Shown one piece after another: positions 6,724 through 15,175 of a stretch of DNA of 32,211 nt. The position numbers were made by a program, and so were the translations under genes. The DNA is taken from the NCBI GenBank assembly GCA_964436315.1, contig CAYTCZ010000036.1, positions 1-32,211 of the forward strand. Reading direction: 5' to 3'. The stretch's first letter is position 1; the number at the start of each line of letters is the position of its first letter. The notes below the pieces were generated by a model. The model was not told the DNA's origin and made no database searches. It saw only the letters and a list, made by a program, of their open reading frames with translations. The stretch is from CAYTCZ01 sp964436315 (GTDB taxonomy: Bacteria > Actinomycetota > Thermoleophilia > Gaiellales > Gaiellaceae).

Positions 6724-8010
6724 CTAGGAGGCTCGGCGGCTGTCGGATTCGTCCCATCGGCCGAACACGAGGCTTGCGTTATGGCCGCCGAATCCGAACC
6801 CGTTCGAGAGCGCGTACTTCACCTCTGCGGGACGGGCCTCATTCGGGATGAAGTCGAGATCGCAGTCAGGATCGGCGGTCTCGAAGTTGATCGTCGGCGG
6901 AAGCACGTTGTCACACATCGCCAGAATCGTGAAGCCGGCCTCGACGGCGCCGGCGGCGCCGAGCATGTGGCCGGTCATGGATTTCGTCGAAGAGACCGGG
7001 AGCTTCTTTGCGCCGTCTTCGCCGAAGACCAGCTTGAGGACGGTCGTCTCGGCCGCGTCACCCTGTGGAGTCGAGGTTGCGTGTGCGTTCAGGTAGCCGA
7101 TCTCACCTGGCTCGAGACCGGCCTCATCCAATGCGATCTGAAGGGCTCTACCCGGCTGCCGTCCGCTCTCGTCAAGGGCGGTGACGTGCCAGGCATCGGC
7201 GGTCAGGCCGTAGCCGAGGAGCTCGGCGTAGATCCTCGCGCCGCGCGATCTCGCGTGCTCGAGTTCTTCGAGGACGAGAATCCCGGCGCCCTCTCCCATG
7301 ACGATACCGTCGCGGTTCTTGTCGAACGGTCGGCACGCCTTCTCTGGGTCGTCGTTTCGAGTCGACATGGCCCTCATCGCGGCGAATCCTGCGATGCCGA
7401 TCGGTGTGATAGTGGCCTCGGAGCCGCCCGCGAGCATGATGTCGGCCCGGCCGTCGCGAATGTACATCGCGGCATCTCCGATCGCGAACGCGGATGCGGC
7501 GCACGCCGTGCAGGACGCGGCGGCGGGCCCCTGGGTGCCGAGCTCGATCGACACAACCGCGGCCGCCATGTTCGGGATGAGCGCCGAGACGACGAACGGG
7601 CTCATCCTGTCCGGACCCTCCTTGGTGAGATGTTGAAAGCCGTTGCCCAGCGTCTCGAGCCCGCCCATTGCCGAAGCTACCGAGACGCCGACTCGCTCCG
7701 GAGCCTCGTGAGCCTGAATATCGAGTTCTGCGTCAGCAATCGCTTCACGTGCCGCGACGATCGCGAAGTGGGAGAAGCGATCCGTGCGGCGCGCAGCCTT
7801 CTTGTCAAGGGCCACGGTCGGATCAAAGTCCTTGACCTCACATGCAAAGCGAACGCGAAGGTCGCTCGGATCGAACAACGTGATCGGGCCCGCTCCGCTT
7901 CGACCTTCGATGATGCCTTGCCACGTGGATTCTCGGTCGTGACCGAGCGGCGTGATCATGCCGATGCCAGTGACCACGACCCTTCTCCGTTCATTTCCGT
8001 TGCTCTTCAC
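6724..8010 (-). CDS. fabF: beta-ketoacyl-ACP synthase II FabF
   Basis: FabF condenses malonyl-ACP with a growing acyl-ACP in fatty acid synthesis. The 428 residues carry the thiolase-fold catalytic set: Cys170 in SCTACAAS, His310 in NAHATSTPQGD and His348 in KSMTGHMLGA, with Lys343. The C-terminal NGFGFGGHNASLVF motif is intact. The GTG at 8010 is chosen because VVVTGIGMITPLG follows after ten residues. No ribosome binding site precedes it, and TATCGT lies 10 nt upstream on the minus strand. It is downstream of the histidine kinase gene (82-nt gap) and no acpP or fabD is next to it, so it is a stand-alone fabF here. It converges on ispF with zero spacing. Confidence 0.95.
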   Translation of the reverse strand: MKSNGNERRRVVVTGIGMITPLGHDRESTWQGIIEGRSGAGPITLFDPSDLRVRFACEVKDFDPTVALDKKAARRTDRFSHFAIVAAREAIADAELDIQAHEAPERVGVSVASAMGGLETLGNGFQHLTKEGPDRMSPFVVSALIPNMAAAVVSIELGTQGPAAASCTACAASAFAIGDAAMYIRDGRADIMLAGGSEATITPIGIAGFAAMRAMSTRNDDPEKACRPFDKNRDGIVMGEGAGILVLEELEHARSRGARIYAELLGYGLTADAWHVTALDESGRQPGRALQIALDEAGLEPGEIGYLNAHATSTPQGDAAETTVLKLVFGEDGAKKLPVSSTKSMTGHMLGAAGAVEAGFTILAMCDNVLPPTINFETADPDCDLDFIPNEARPAEVKYALSNGFGFGGHNASLVFGRWDESDSRRAS

Positions 8011-8020
8011 GGGGAGTAAG

Positions 8021-8026
8021 ACGATA
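8021..8026 (-). promoter_or_regulatory. fabF -10 box, near-leaderless
   Basis: TATCGT on the minus strand ends 10 nt before the GTG of fabF, and no Shine-Dalgarno sequence is present. The predicted leader would be about 3 nt. Confidence 0.4.
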
Positions 8027-8092
8027 CAGGGTGACCGCGGGTTGCACCCTGCGAGGTACTACTCGGCACGAGAGTTGCTGCTTCGAGTTCGC

Positions 8093-9166
8093 CTAGCTTG
8101 CGGCTGGAAGCGTGAAGGAAATCCGCGCTCCGCCTTCGGGTCGATTCTCGGCCCAGATGCGGCCACCCTGCGCCTCGACCAGTCCACTTGCGATTGCCAG
8201 ACCGAGTCCGGCTCCGCCTCCGCTCGAGCGGGCCGGATCGCCGCGCCAGAATCGGTCGAACACCCGACGAAGTGAGTCAGCCGGGAAACCCTCGCCTGTG
8301 TCCTCGACGCTCACGCAGACCTCCGCGGCGCGGGGCTCGACGACGATTCCGACGGCACCATCGGAGGGGGTGTGGCGAAGCGCGTTCGTCAGCAGGTTGT
8401 ACAAGACCCGCTCGACCTTGTCGGGAGCGCACATGACTGGGGGCACGTCGTCATTGATCTGGGCCTTGAGCGTGATGTGACGGGCATGAGCCTCGGCTTC
8501 GAGCCCGCGTATGCACGACTCGACCATTCCCGGGAGCGGCGCCGCGGCTAACTCGAATGTGAGTACGCCGGCGTCGATGCGCGCGAGTTCGAAGAGGTCG
8601 TCGACGAGACCACTCATTTTTTCAACCTGACTCTGGATTGCGGGGAGGTACTGATCAGGCTCGGCGAGGCCGTCTTCCAGCGCCTCGAGCATCGCCTGAA
8701 TCGAGGCCAGCGGCGTCCGGAGGTCGTGACTTGCCCACGCGACGAGTTCCTGCCGGGCGTCGAACAGCTGCTCGATGCTCGTCCCCATCTGGTTGAAGGA
8801 CCGGGCGAGCTCGACGACTTCCTTTGGACCCTCCTCTGGCGCTCGCGCCGTCAGATCTCCGTGGGCGAATTCCCTCGCCGAGTTGCCGAGCTGATCGAGC
8901 GAGCCATGGATCCACCGGGCGAGGGCGAGCGCCGCGATGATTGCCGCCGCGGACGATGCTGCGGCCACGGCGAGAATTGTCAGATCGTGTCCCGAGTTGA
9001 ACATCACGACACCGGAGAGCAACACCGCGGCAAGTGGGAGGAAGACCGCCAGAAGGCTGAGGCCGACGAGCTCGAGCCGGAGCGTCGGCAGCCTTCGGAT
9101 CACGACGGCGGCCGCGAGGCCGGCACCGAGGGTTGCGAGGGCGACGATGATCGCAAACGTGATCAC
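8093..9166 (-). CDS. sensor histidine kinase (HAMP, HisKA, HATPase)
   Basis: A 357-residue membrane sensor kinase. Two N-terminal hydrophobic stretches (about 1-24 and 34-58) and a third (about 70-92) form the membrane part, with almost no extracytoplasmic loop, so the signal is likely sensed within or near the membrane. A HAMP-like segment follows (to about 137), then HisKA with the phosphoacceptor His147 (SHDLRTPL), and the HATPase domain with N box (NLLTNALRHTP), G1 (EDTGEGFP), F box (VFDRFWRGD) and G2 (GGAGLGLAIASG). All catalytic boxes are intact. The GTG start overlaps the response regulator stop by 4 nt, so this is one two-component system; its stimulus cannot be read from the sequence. 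Confidence 0.93.
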   Translation of the reverse strand: MITFAIIVALATLGAGLAAAVVIRRLPTLRLELVGLSLLAVFLPLAAVLLSGVVMFNSGHDLTILAVAAASSAAAIIAALALARWIHGSLDQLGNSAREFAHGDLTARAPEEGPKEVVELARSFNQMGTSIEQLFDARQELVAWASHDLRTPLASIQAMLEALEDGLAEPDQYLPAIQSQVEKMSGLVDDLFELARIDAGVLTFELAAAPLPGMVESCIRGLEAEAHARHITLKAQINDDVPPVMCAPDKVERVLYNLLTNALRHTPSDGAVGIVVEPRAAEVCVSVEDTGEGFPADSLRRVFDRFWRGDPARSSGGGAGLGLAIASGLVEAQGGRIWAENRPEGGARISFTLPAAS

Positions 9167-9840
9167 GGCATGAACCTGTATCCGACTCCCCAGACGGTCT
9201 GGAGATAGCGGGGATGTGATGGGTCGTCCTCGATCTTCTCGCGGAGTCGCCTCACATGAACGGTCACGGTGCCGGTGTCTAGCGCTGCTTCATAGCCCCA
9301 AACGCGATCCATCAGCTGATCGCGCGAGAAGACCTGCCGAGGATGACTGGCGAGAAACCGAAGCAGGTCGAATTCCTTGACCGTGAGCCGGAGAACATCT
9401 CCGTCCTTCGCGACCTCTCGAGTGGCGGGGTCGATCGTAAGGCGATCAAATTCGAGCCGTTCGCTGGTCGCCGCGGCCGGGCTCACCCGCCGGAGCACAG
9501 TCCTGACGCGAGCCGTCAGCTCGCGCGGCGAGAACGGCTTCGTGACGTAGTCGTCAGCGCCGAGCTCGAGCCCCACGATCCGATCCGCTTCCTCGCCGCG
9601 AGCGGTCAGCATGATCACCGGCAGGTCGGAATTCCCACGGATCCAGCGACAGAGCTCGAGCCCATCGGTCCCCGGGAGCATCACGTCGAGAACGACGAGA
9701 CTCGGGGCGTGTCGCTCGATCAGGCTGCGCGCAAGATTGCCATCGCCCGCCTCGAGCGTCTTGTAGCCCTCACGCTCGAGATAACGGACAACAACTTCGC
9801 GGACGATCGGCTCGTCATCGACAACGAGAACGGTGCTCAC
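9163..9840 (-). CDS. OmpR-family response regulator
   Basis: A 225-residue regulator: receiver domain with acidic pair D8/D9, phosphoacceptor D52 (VLDVMLPGTDG), T79 and K101 (TKPFSPREL), then an OmpR-type winged helix (about 128-222) with LTVKEFDLLRFLASHP and VWGYEAALDTGTVTVHVRRLREKIE. The GTG at 9840 is preferred because VSTVLVVDDEP is the family's usual beginning; an ATG at 9891 would add 17 unrelated residues. It is transcribed with the kinase gene, which it overlaps by 4 nt, and is the first gene of the minus-strand group, divergent from the large kinase/ATPase gene. CACAAT lies 6 nt before the GTG and could be a weak -10 box for leaderless transcription. Confidence 0.94.
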   Translation of the reverse strand: MSTVLVVDDEPIVREVVVRYLEREGYKTLEAGDGNLARSLIERHAPSLVVLDVMLPGTDGLELCRWIRGNSDLPVIMLTARGEEADRIVGLELGADDYVTKPFSPRELTARVRTVLRRVSPAAATSERLEFDRLTIDPATREVAKDGDVLRLTVKEFDLLRFLASHPRQVFSRDQLMDRVWGYEAALDTGTVTVHVRRLREKIEDDPSHPRYLQTVWGVGYRFMP

Positions 9841-9946
9841 CCCTGAATTGTGCAGCTCACTTCTTAAGAGCGTCTTACAACCGTCCTCCAACGGTCACAG
9901 GTGGTGCCACTGCTTTGGCCGCCAGCCCTGCGCTGCAACGGCAAGT

Positions 9947-9952
9947 TATTCT
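9947..9952 (+). promoter_or_regulatory. possible -10 box for the kinase/AAA gene
   Basis: TATTCT at 9947-9952 lies in the 174-nt divergent gap between the response regulator and the kinase/AAA gene. It would give a leader of about 55 nt. No convincing -35 box was found. Confidence 0.3.
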
Positions 9953-10014
9953 TGTCTCATTGAGGCCGGTGCGAACGGGATGTCCACTGTCTCTCCTTTC
10001 ACCCGAACCATTCG

Positions 10015-13000
10015 ATGCCGGTGACGTCCTGTCCGTCCTGCGGGCACGAGAACCGACCGGGCCGGAAGTTCTGCTCTGACTGCGGCACCGAGCTCGGCTT
10101 CGTATGCACCGCGTGCGGGACACGGAACGAACCTGGAGAGCGCTACTGCGGTGAGTGCGGTCAGCTGATGACCGCCGGAGCTGCCCCGCTCCCTTCACAA
10201 GAGAAGTCCGGGCCCACCCCTACACAAGAACCAGAATCCTTTGCCGGTGGTCGGTACTCGGTCACGAAATTTCTCGGTGAGGGCGGAAAGAAGAAGGTCT
10301 ACCTCGCACGCGACAGCGTCCTAGATCGTGGCGTCGCCTTCGCCCTGATCAAGACCGAGGGTCTCGACGAGACCGCACGAACCCGCGTCGCCCGCGAGGC
10401 TCAGGCGATGGGACGACTCGGCTCCCACCCGCATATCGTCACCGTCTTCGACCTGGGCGAGGAGGGAGACCAACCGTTCATGGTCACCGAGCTGATGGAG
10501 GGCGGGGACGTCGAAGGTCTGATCGAACAGGCTCCCGACCACGTTCCCCTCGAGAAAGCCATCGAGATCGCGAAGGAGATTTGCGAGGGCCTCGAGTTCG
10601 CGCATGCAAAGCAACTCGTCCATCGCGACCTCAAGCCCGGCAACATCTGGCTGACGGAGGACGGCGTAGCGAAGATCGGTGATTTCGGGCTTGCACTCGC
10701 CCAGGACCGCTCACGCCTTACGGCCGAGGGCCTGATGGTCGGCACGGTAGCCTATATGCCCCCCGAGCAGGCTCTCGGCGGCGAAGTGAGTCGGCGTTCC
10801 GACCTCTACTCGCTCGGCGCGATGCTCTACGAGCTCGTCACCGGGCGACCACCGTTCGTCGGCGACGAGTCGGTCGCGATCATTTCCCAGCACATCAACA
10901 CGCCGCCGGTTGCGCCTACCTGGCATAACGCGGACTGTCCACGCTCGCTCGAAGCGCTAATCATGCGCCTACTCGCCAAGGATCCGTCCGAGCGACCCGA
11001 GACTGCGGCCGACGTTCTCCGGGCGCTCGAAGCGATCGACGTTGACGCTGTCGGCGAGGAGACTGAATCCCGAGCAGAGGAAGAACCCTCGCTCGACCGT
11101 CTTGCCGCCGGTGTCTTCGTGGGACGGCAAAAGGAGATGAGTGAGCTCAAGGCTGCTCTAGAGGACGGGCTATCGGGCCAGGGACGACTGGCGATGCTGG
11201 CCGGGGAGCCGGGGATCGGCAAGACGCGGACGGCACTCGAGCTTGCGACCTACGCGCGTCTTCGTCGCGCCCAGGTGCTCTCAGGGCGCTGCTACGAGGG
11301 CGAGGGGGCACCGCCCTACTGGCCCTGGGTGCAGGTGATCCGCTCCTATGTGCGTGAATGTGAGCCTGAGCAGCTGCGCTCAGAGATGGGGACCGGTGCG
11401 GCCGAGATCGCGGAGCTCGTTTCCGATGTTCGTCAACGCCTCCCCGACGTTGGACCACCACCCGCGCTCGAGGATCCCAAGCAAGCACGCTTTCGCCTCT
11501 TCGATGCAATCACGGCGTTCCTGAGGAGTGCCTCTTCGAGTCAGCCGCTCGTACTCTTCTTCGACGACCTGCACTGGGCGGACAACGACTCGCTGGCGTT
11601 GCTCGAGTTCGTTGCCCGCGAACTGGCCGGAGCACGACTGCTGATCCTCGGAACCTACCGCGACGTCGAACTCTCCCGCCGCCATCCGCTATCGCAGACC
11701 CTCGCCGAGTTGACGCGGGAGCATCTCGGCGAACGGATCCTCTTGCGCGGTCTCGGTGAGGCCGACGTGGGACGCTTCATCGAGGCGACCTCGGGCATTG
11801 TGCCCCCGTCCGAGCTCGTCGAGGCCGTACACATGCAGACGGAGGGGAACCCGCTCTTTGTCACCGAGGTTGTACGCCTGTTGGTGCAGGAAGGCACGCT
11901 TACACCCGAGCGCCTTGCAAGAGGCGAACGCTGGAGCGTCGGTATCCCGGAGGGAATCCGGCAGGTGATCGGCAGGCGACTCGACCGCCTCTCCGAGCGC
12001 TGCAACGATGTGCTTACGGTCGCGGCTGTGATCGGCAGGGAGTTCGGCTTCGGAGAGCTCAGCCGGCTGATCGAAGACCTTTCTGACGAGCGCCTACTTG
12101 AGGTACTTGAGGAGGCGCTTGCCGCACGAGTGGTCGAGGAACTTCCGCGTGCCGCTGAGCGCTACCAATTTACCCATGCGCTGATCCAGGACGTCCTGGA
12201 AGACGAGCTCTCGACGACTCGACGGGTGCGCCTCCATGCCCAGATCGCACCGACACTCGAGGAGCTCTACGGCGCCGATGCGGAGGCCCACGCAGCGGAA
12301 CTCGCCCACCACTACGCTGAGGCCGAGTCACTCCTCGGGTCCGACAAGCTCGTGCACTACTCACAGGTTGCCGGCGAGCGAGCACTGGCGGCCCGTGCGT
12401 ATGAGGAAGCCGCCGGGCATTTTGAGCGGGCCCTCTCGGCAAAGGAGGGGCAACCCGAGGATGCCGAATCCGCTGAGCTCCGCTTCGGACTCGGTCGGGC
12501 TCAGCTTGAGGCGCTCCGCGCACACGATCTCGGCCGAGCGGTGGCGAATATGACGCGTGCGTTCAACCACTACGTCGAAGCTGGTGAACTCGATCGGGCC
12601 ATCGAGGTTGCCACACATCCTGTTTTGCCGTCGTGGTCCCTTAGTCAGACGGAGTTCGGAGAAATGGTGAAACGGGCGCTCGAGTTCGTCGACCCGGATA
12701 CCGCCGCGGAGGGACGTCTCCTCATCACGCACGGATGGTTCCTGAACACGGTCGAGGCCGACTACGACGGAGCCCGGCGTGCCCTCGATCGTGCGCTGGT
12801 GATCTCGGAGCAGTTAGGCAACCCTGCCCTGGCGCGAAGCGCGCTCGCTGCCACCACGCAGCTCGAATGGACGAACCTGGAGTTGGATCAATGCTTGAAG
12901 ACGTGCTCACGGCTGACGGAGTTCGCCAGGCAGGCTGGAGATGAGCGCAGCCACATGGTCGCGAGTCTCCCTATGAGTCGGGTACTTACGGCCGCCGGAA

Positions 13001-13830
13001 AATCCAAAGAGGCCCGCTCGTATGCTGCATCCGCGCTCGACACCGCCGAACGCTTCCGCGACCGCTGGTGGCTTGCCACCGCCGGCTCTGCGCTCGCCGG
13101 ACTCTCTGCGCTTGAGGGAGACTGGCCGGGCGCCCGTGATGTCGGTGATCTTGCTCTCGCCGGTCAACCCAGTGATGCCCGCGTTCTCGGGCCTCGGGCA
13201 CTGGTGGAGTATCAAGTTGGTGAATTCCAGGATGGGGCTGTGTACCTCGACCGCATGCAAGAGGCGGCGGAGCAGTTTCCGCCACCAGGACCGCTCGGCG
13301 AGCACGCGCTCGCGATCGCCTTCATCCCGCTCCTTGGCCGTATCAGCGGCCTCGACGAGCGCAACCAGCTCGCCGAGGCCCTAGCGCAGAAGCTCCTCGC
13401 GCTTCCCCTCCTACCTGTATTTCGAGTCCCTGCGCAGAGCGGGCTTGCGCTCCTGGCCGTACAACGCGAGCAGACCGAGGCCGCCGAGAGCTTCTACGCG
13501 GCGCTCGAGTCGCAGCGAGGAAGCACCATTCCTCTCATGCCCATCTCAGCAGATCGGCTGTTGGGGCTGCTTGCACTTACGCTCGACCGAATCGAGACGG
13601 CTGTAAACCATTTCCAGGATGCTCTCGCCTTCTGCAATCGTGCCGGCTACCGGGCGGAATACGCCTGGACAGCCTCCGACTATGCCGAGGCCCTGCTCCA
13701 ACACGCTGCCGGCGACGACCGAGAGAAAGCGGCCCGACTTCAGGAAGAGTCACTCGTGATTGCGCGCGAACTCGGCATGCCTCCGTTGATCGAGCGCGTC
13801 CTGGCTCGCCGGGAGATTCTCAACGCTTAG
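10015..13830 (+). CDS. zinc-ribbon / Ser-Thr protein kinase / AAA ATPase / TPR-like fusion protein
   Basis: A 1271-residue cytosolic multidomain protein. A double zinc ribbon comes first (C6, C9, C20, C23, then C31, C34, C45, C48). A Hanks-type kinase follows, with a glycine loop GEGGKKKVYLA from G88, Lys113 (FALIKTE), catalytic HRDLKPGN at 203-210, DFG at 223-225 and the PPEQA activation-segment end. Next is an AAA_16-type signalling ATPase (GRQKEM entry, Walker A GEPGIGKT at 397-404, Walker B VLFFDD at 513-518 followed by LHWAD). The last 500 residues are helical and TPR-like. This is the layout of predatory-size signalling ATPases with a kinase module; substrates are unknown. All kinase and Walker residues are present, so it is probably active. 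No membrane segment is seen. The gene has its own upstream gap and is followed by a strong hairpin. ATG 10015 is chosen because the first zinc-ribbon Cys follows at once. Confidence 0.9.
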   Translation: MPVTSCPSCGHENRPGRKFCSDCGTELGFVCTACGTRNEPGERYCGECGQLMTAGAAPLPSQEKSGPTPTQEPESFAGGRYSVTKFLGEGGKKKVYLARDSVLDRGVAFALIKTEGLDETARTRVAREAQAMGRLGSHPHIVTVFDLGEEGDQPFMVTELMEGGDVEGLIEQAPDHVPLEKAIEIAKEICEGLEFAHAKQLVHRDLKPGNIWLTEDGVAKIGDFGLALAQDRSRLTAEGLMVGTVAYMPPEQALGGEVSRRSDLYSLGAMLYELVTGRPPFVGDESVAIISQHINTPPVAPTWHNADCPRSLEALIMRLLAKDPSERPETAADVLRALEAIDVDAVGEETESRAEEEPSLDRLAAGVFVGRQKEMSELKAALEDGLSGQGRLAMLAGEPGIGKTRTALELATYARLRRAQVLSGRCYEGEGAPPYWPWVQVIRSYVRECEPEQLRSEMGTGAAEIAELVSDVRQRLPDVGPPPALEDPKQARFRLFDAITAFLRSASSSQPLVLFFDDLHWADNDSLALLEFVARELAGARLLILGTYRDVELSRRHPLSQTLAELTREHLGERILLRGLGEADVGRFIEATSGIVPPSELVEAVHMQTEGNPLFVTEVVRLLVQEGTLTPERLARGERWSVGIPEGIRQVIGRRLDRLSERCNDVLTVAAVIGREFGFGELSRLIEDLSDERLLEVLEEALAARVVEELPRAAERYQFTHALIQDVLEDELSTTRRVRLHAQIAPTLEELYGADAEAHAAELAHHYAEAESLLGSDKLVHYSQVAGERALAARAYEEAAGHFERALSAKEGQPEDAESAELRFGLGRAQLEALRAHDLGRAVANMTRAFNHYVEAGELDRAIEVATHPVLPSWSLSQTEFGEMVKRALEFVDPDTAAEGRLLITHGWFLNTVEADYDGARRALDRALVISEQLGNPALARSALAATTQLEWTNLELDQCLKTCSRLTEFARQAGDERSHMVASLPMSRVLTAAGKSKEARSYAASALDTAERFRDRWWLATAGSALAGLSALEGDWPGARDVGDLALAGQPSDARVLGPRALVEYQVGEFQDGAVYLDRMQEAAEQFPPPGPLGEHALAIAFIPLLGRISGLDERNQLAEALAQKLLALPLLPVFRVPAQSGLALLAVQREQTEAAESFYAALESQRGSTIPLMPISADRLLGLLALTLDRIETAVNHFQDALAFCNRAGYRAEYAWTASDYAEALLQHAAGDDREKAARLQEESLVIARELGMPPLIERVLARREILNA

Positions 13831-13852
13831 CCCAAGCTCATTGGCACTTCCC

Positions 13853-13881
13853 GAGGCCGCCGCGATGGACGCGGCGGCCTC
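13853..13881 (+). terminator. hairpin terminator after the kinase/AAA gene
   Basis: A perfect 12-bp GC stem (13853-13864 with 13870-13881) and 5-nt loop start 23 nt after the stop codon. There is no T-run, as in many actinobacterial terminators, so termination is inferred from position and stability. Confidence 0.6.
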
Positions 13882-13897
13882 GCGCTACCCGTCTCCG

Positions 13898-14334
13898 ATG
13901 AAGCGTTTTCTGATCCTCAGTCTCGGCGTCATGGCGCTGGTAGCTCTCGCCGTGACGCCGGCGCTCGCCGGAGCTGGGGGTGTGATCAGGTGGTCATCAC
14001 GAATCTGACGCCGGCGGGAGCCGGTGCTCCGGGTTCACAGCCCTTATCAGCGCCGCTTCTCGTCGTTCACAGCGGCAATGCCGATGTCTGGAGCGTCGGC
14101 GACGCCGCAACTCATGTCGTAGCAGCGATCGCCGAGGACGCGAACAACGCACCGGCGGAAGAGTTGCTCAAGAAGGTCAAGGGCGTGCGGAGCCCAAAAA
14201 CCGGGAAAGGTGGCCCGATTGCCTCGGGCGTCAGCGCCACCTACACGGTGCGGACGAAGGCCAAGCAGAACCGGCTCGGAATCAAGAATCGCGGTGCACT
14301 GACCCCGCCGTCTACGGTTGGAGTGGTGCGGTAG
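13898..14334 (+). pseudogene. broken spondin-domain secreted protein gene
   Basis: ATG 13898 opens a classic signal peptide (MKRFLILSLGVMALVALAVTPALAGA) that runs into a stop after 38 codons. The neighbouring frame continues at once with DQVVITNLTPAGAG and then QPLSAPLLVVHSG, DVWSVGDAATHVVAAIAEDANNAP and GPIASGVSATYTVRTK, which are hallmarks of bacterial spondin-domain proteins. Adding one G to the GGGGG run at 13976-13980 would join the frames. The usual ending (the VTMLVNTNDxF segment) is missing and the frame stops at 14334 against the end of mutY. So the gene is both frameshifted and shortened. Function of the intact family is unclear (secreted, possibly surface-associated). Family assignment is from remembered motifs. 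Confidence 0.65.
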
Positions 14335-14340
14335 CCATGA

Positions 14341-15093
14341 TTACCGTCGAGAAGTCCGACCCGCTTCCTCCTCCTCCGGCAAGGCGACTCTGTTGCCGGA
14401 GACCACGACGAGGCCGTCGCGGACGAGCGCCGCGACGGCCTCGTCGTCAAGGTCGTTGGTGTTACAACCGCCTGGAGCTCGGGTGACGGCGCGGAGCACA
14501 TCGGCGCGCCGTTGCCTGAACGATCCCTCGAACGGCCCTTGCCGGCGCTTCGCCGGATAACGTGAGCCCGCCGAGAGGCATTCAGAGGCGAGGGGACACG
14601 AGGAGCAACGGGGAACTCGAGCGAGGCAGACCGTGGCACCGAGATCCATGAGCGCCTGTGCTGAGGCGGGGCTGAACTGGCCGCCCGTGCGCTCCAGAAC
14701 GCGGCGCACATTGGTGTCTACCGGAAGGACCCACTCGTCGTGTGCGAATCGGGCGATGGCGTCAGCTGTGTAGCGTCCCACACCTGGCAGTTCCGTCAAA
14801 TCTTCAGGCCAGCCCCGGGCGGCGATATGACGCGATGCCTCGTGGAGGTGGATCGCTCGTCGGTTGTAGCCGAGACCCTGCCATTCCTGGATGACGCGGG
14901 CTCTTGCCTCGCTCGCGAGCGATTCGACATCTGGCCACCTCTCAATCCATGCGACATAGCGAGGCAGGACGCGGTCGACTTGCGTCTGCTGGAGCATGAT
15001 CTCGGAGACGAGGATTGCGTACGGATCGCGAGTTCTGCGCCAGGGGAGATCGCGCCTTTTCTCTGCGTACCAGGCGAGTAGCGCCTCCTCCAC
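14341..15093 (-). CDS. mutY: A/G-specific adenine DNA glycosylase MutY (short form)
   Basis: MutY removes adenine mispaired with 8-oxoguanine. The 250 residues hold the complete catalytic half: Glu31 in SEIMLQQTQ, the helix-hairpin-helix ELPGVGRYTADAI (101-113) with Tyr108, catalytic Asp126 in PVDTNVRR, and the iron-sulfur cluster motif C-x6-C-x2-C-x5-C (CLARVPRCSSCPLASEC). The NUDIX-like C-terminal domain that recognises 8-oxoG (normally bringing MutY to 300-350 residues) is missing; only a short winged-helix-like tail follows. The start is GTG 15093, with TAGACT 9 nt upstream and no ribosome binding site. It is divergent from gltX across an 82-nt gap. Confidence 0.88.
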   Translation of the reverse strand: MEEALLAWYAEKRRDLPWRRTRDPYAILVSEIMLQQTQVDRVLPRYVAWIERWPDVESLASEARARVIQEWQGLGYNRRAIHLHEASRHIAARGWPEDLTELPGVGRYTADAIARFAHDEWVLPVDTNVRRVLERTGGQFSPASAQALMDLGATVCLARVPRCSSCPLASECLSAGSRYPAKRRQGPFEGSFRQRRADVLRAVTRAPGGCNTNDLDDEAVAALVRDGLVVVSGNRVALPEEEEAGRTSRR

Positions 15094-15102
15094 GTCGGTC
15101 CG

Positions 15103-15108
15103 AGTCTA
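15103..15108 (-). promoter_or_regulatory. mutY -10 box, near-leaderless
   Basis: TAGACT on the minus strand ends 9 nt before the GTG of mutY; no Shine-Dalgarno sequence lies between. Confidence 0.4.
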
Positions 15109-15159
15109 CTTTGGCGGCATGCGCGCTCGTGTTTGTCGGGCTGGGGGCGAGGGCCGGTG

Positions 15160-15165
15160 TAACGT
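15160..15165 (+). promoter_or_regulatory. gltX -10 box, near-leaderless
   Basis: TAACGT ends 10 nt before ATG 15176, with no purine-rich ribosome binding site between. It shares the short divergent gap with the mutY promoter. Confidence 0.35.
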
Positions 15166-15175
15166 TGGGCAAGCG

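Noticed and set aside
6781..8019. 412-residue open frame on the plus strand
   Set aside because: It is the antisense shadow of fabF; the minus strand has the complete catalytic set, and the plus translation is Arg-rich without domains.
14996..15175. N-terminal extension of gltX
   Set aside because: It overlaps mutY antisense and adds residues not found before MVRVRFAPSPTG in the family.
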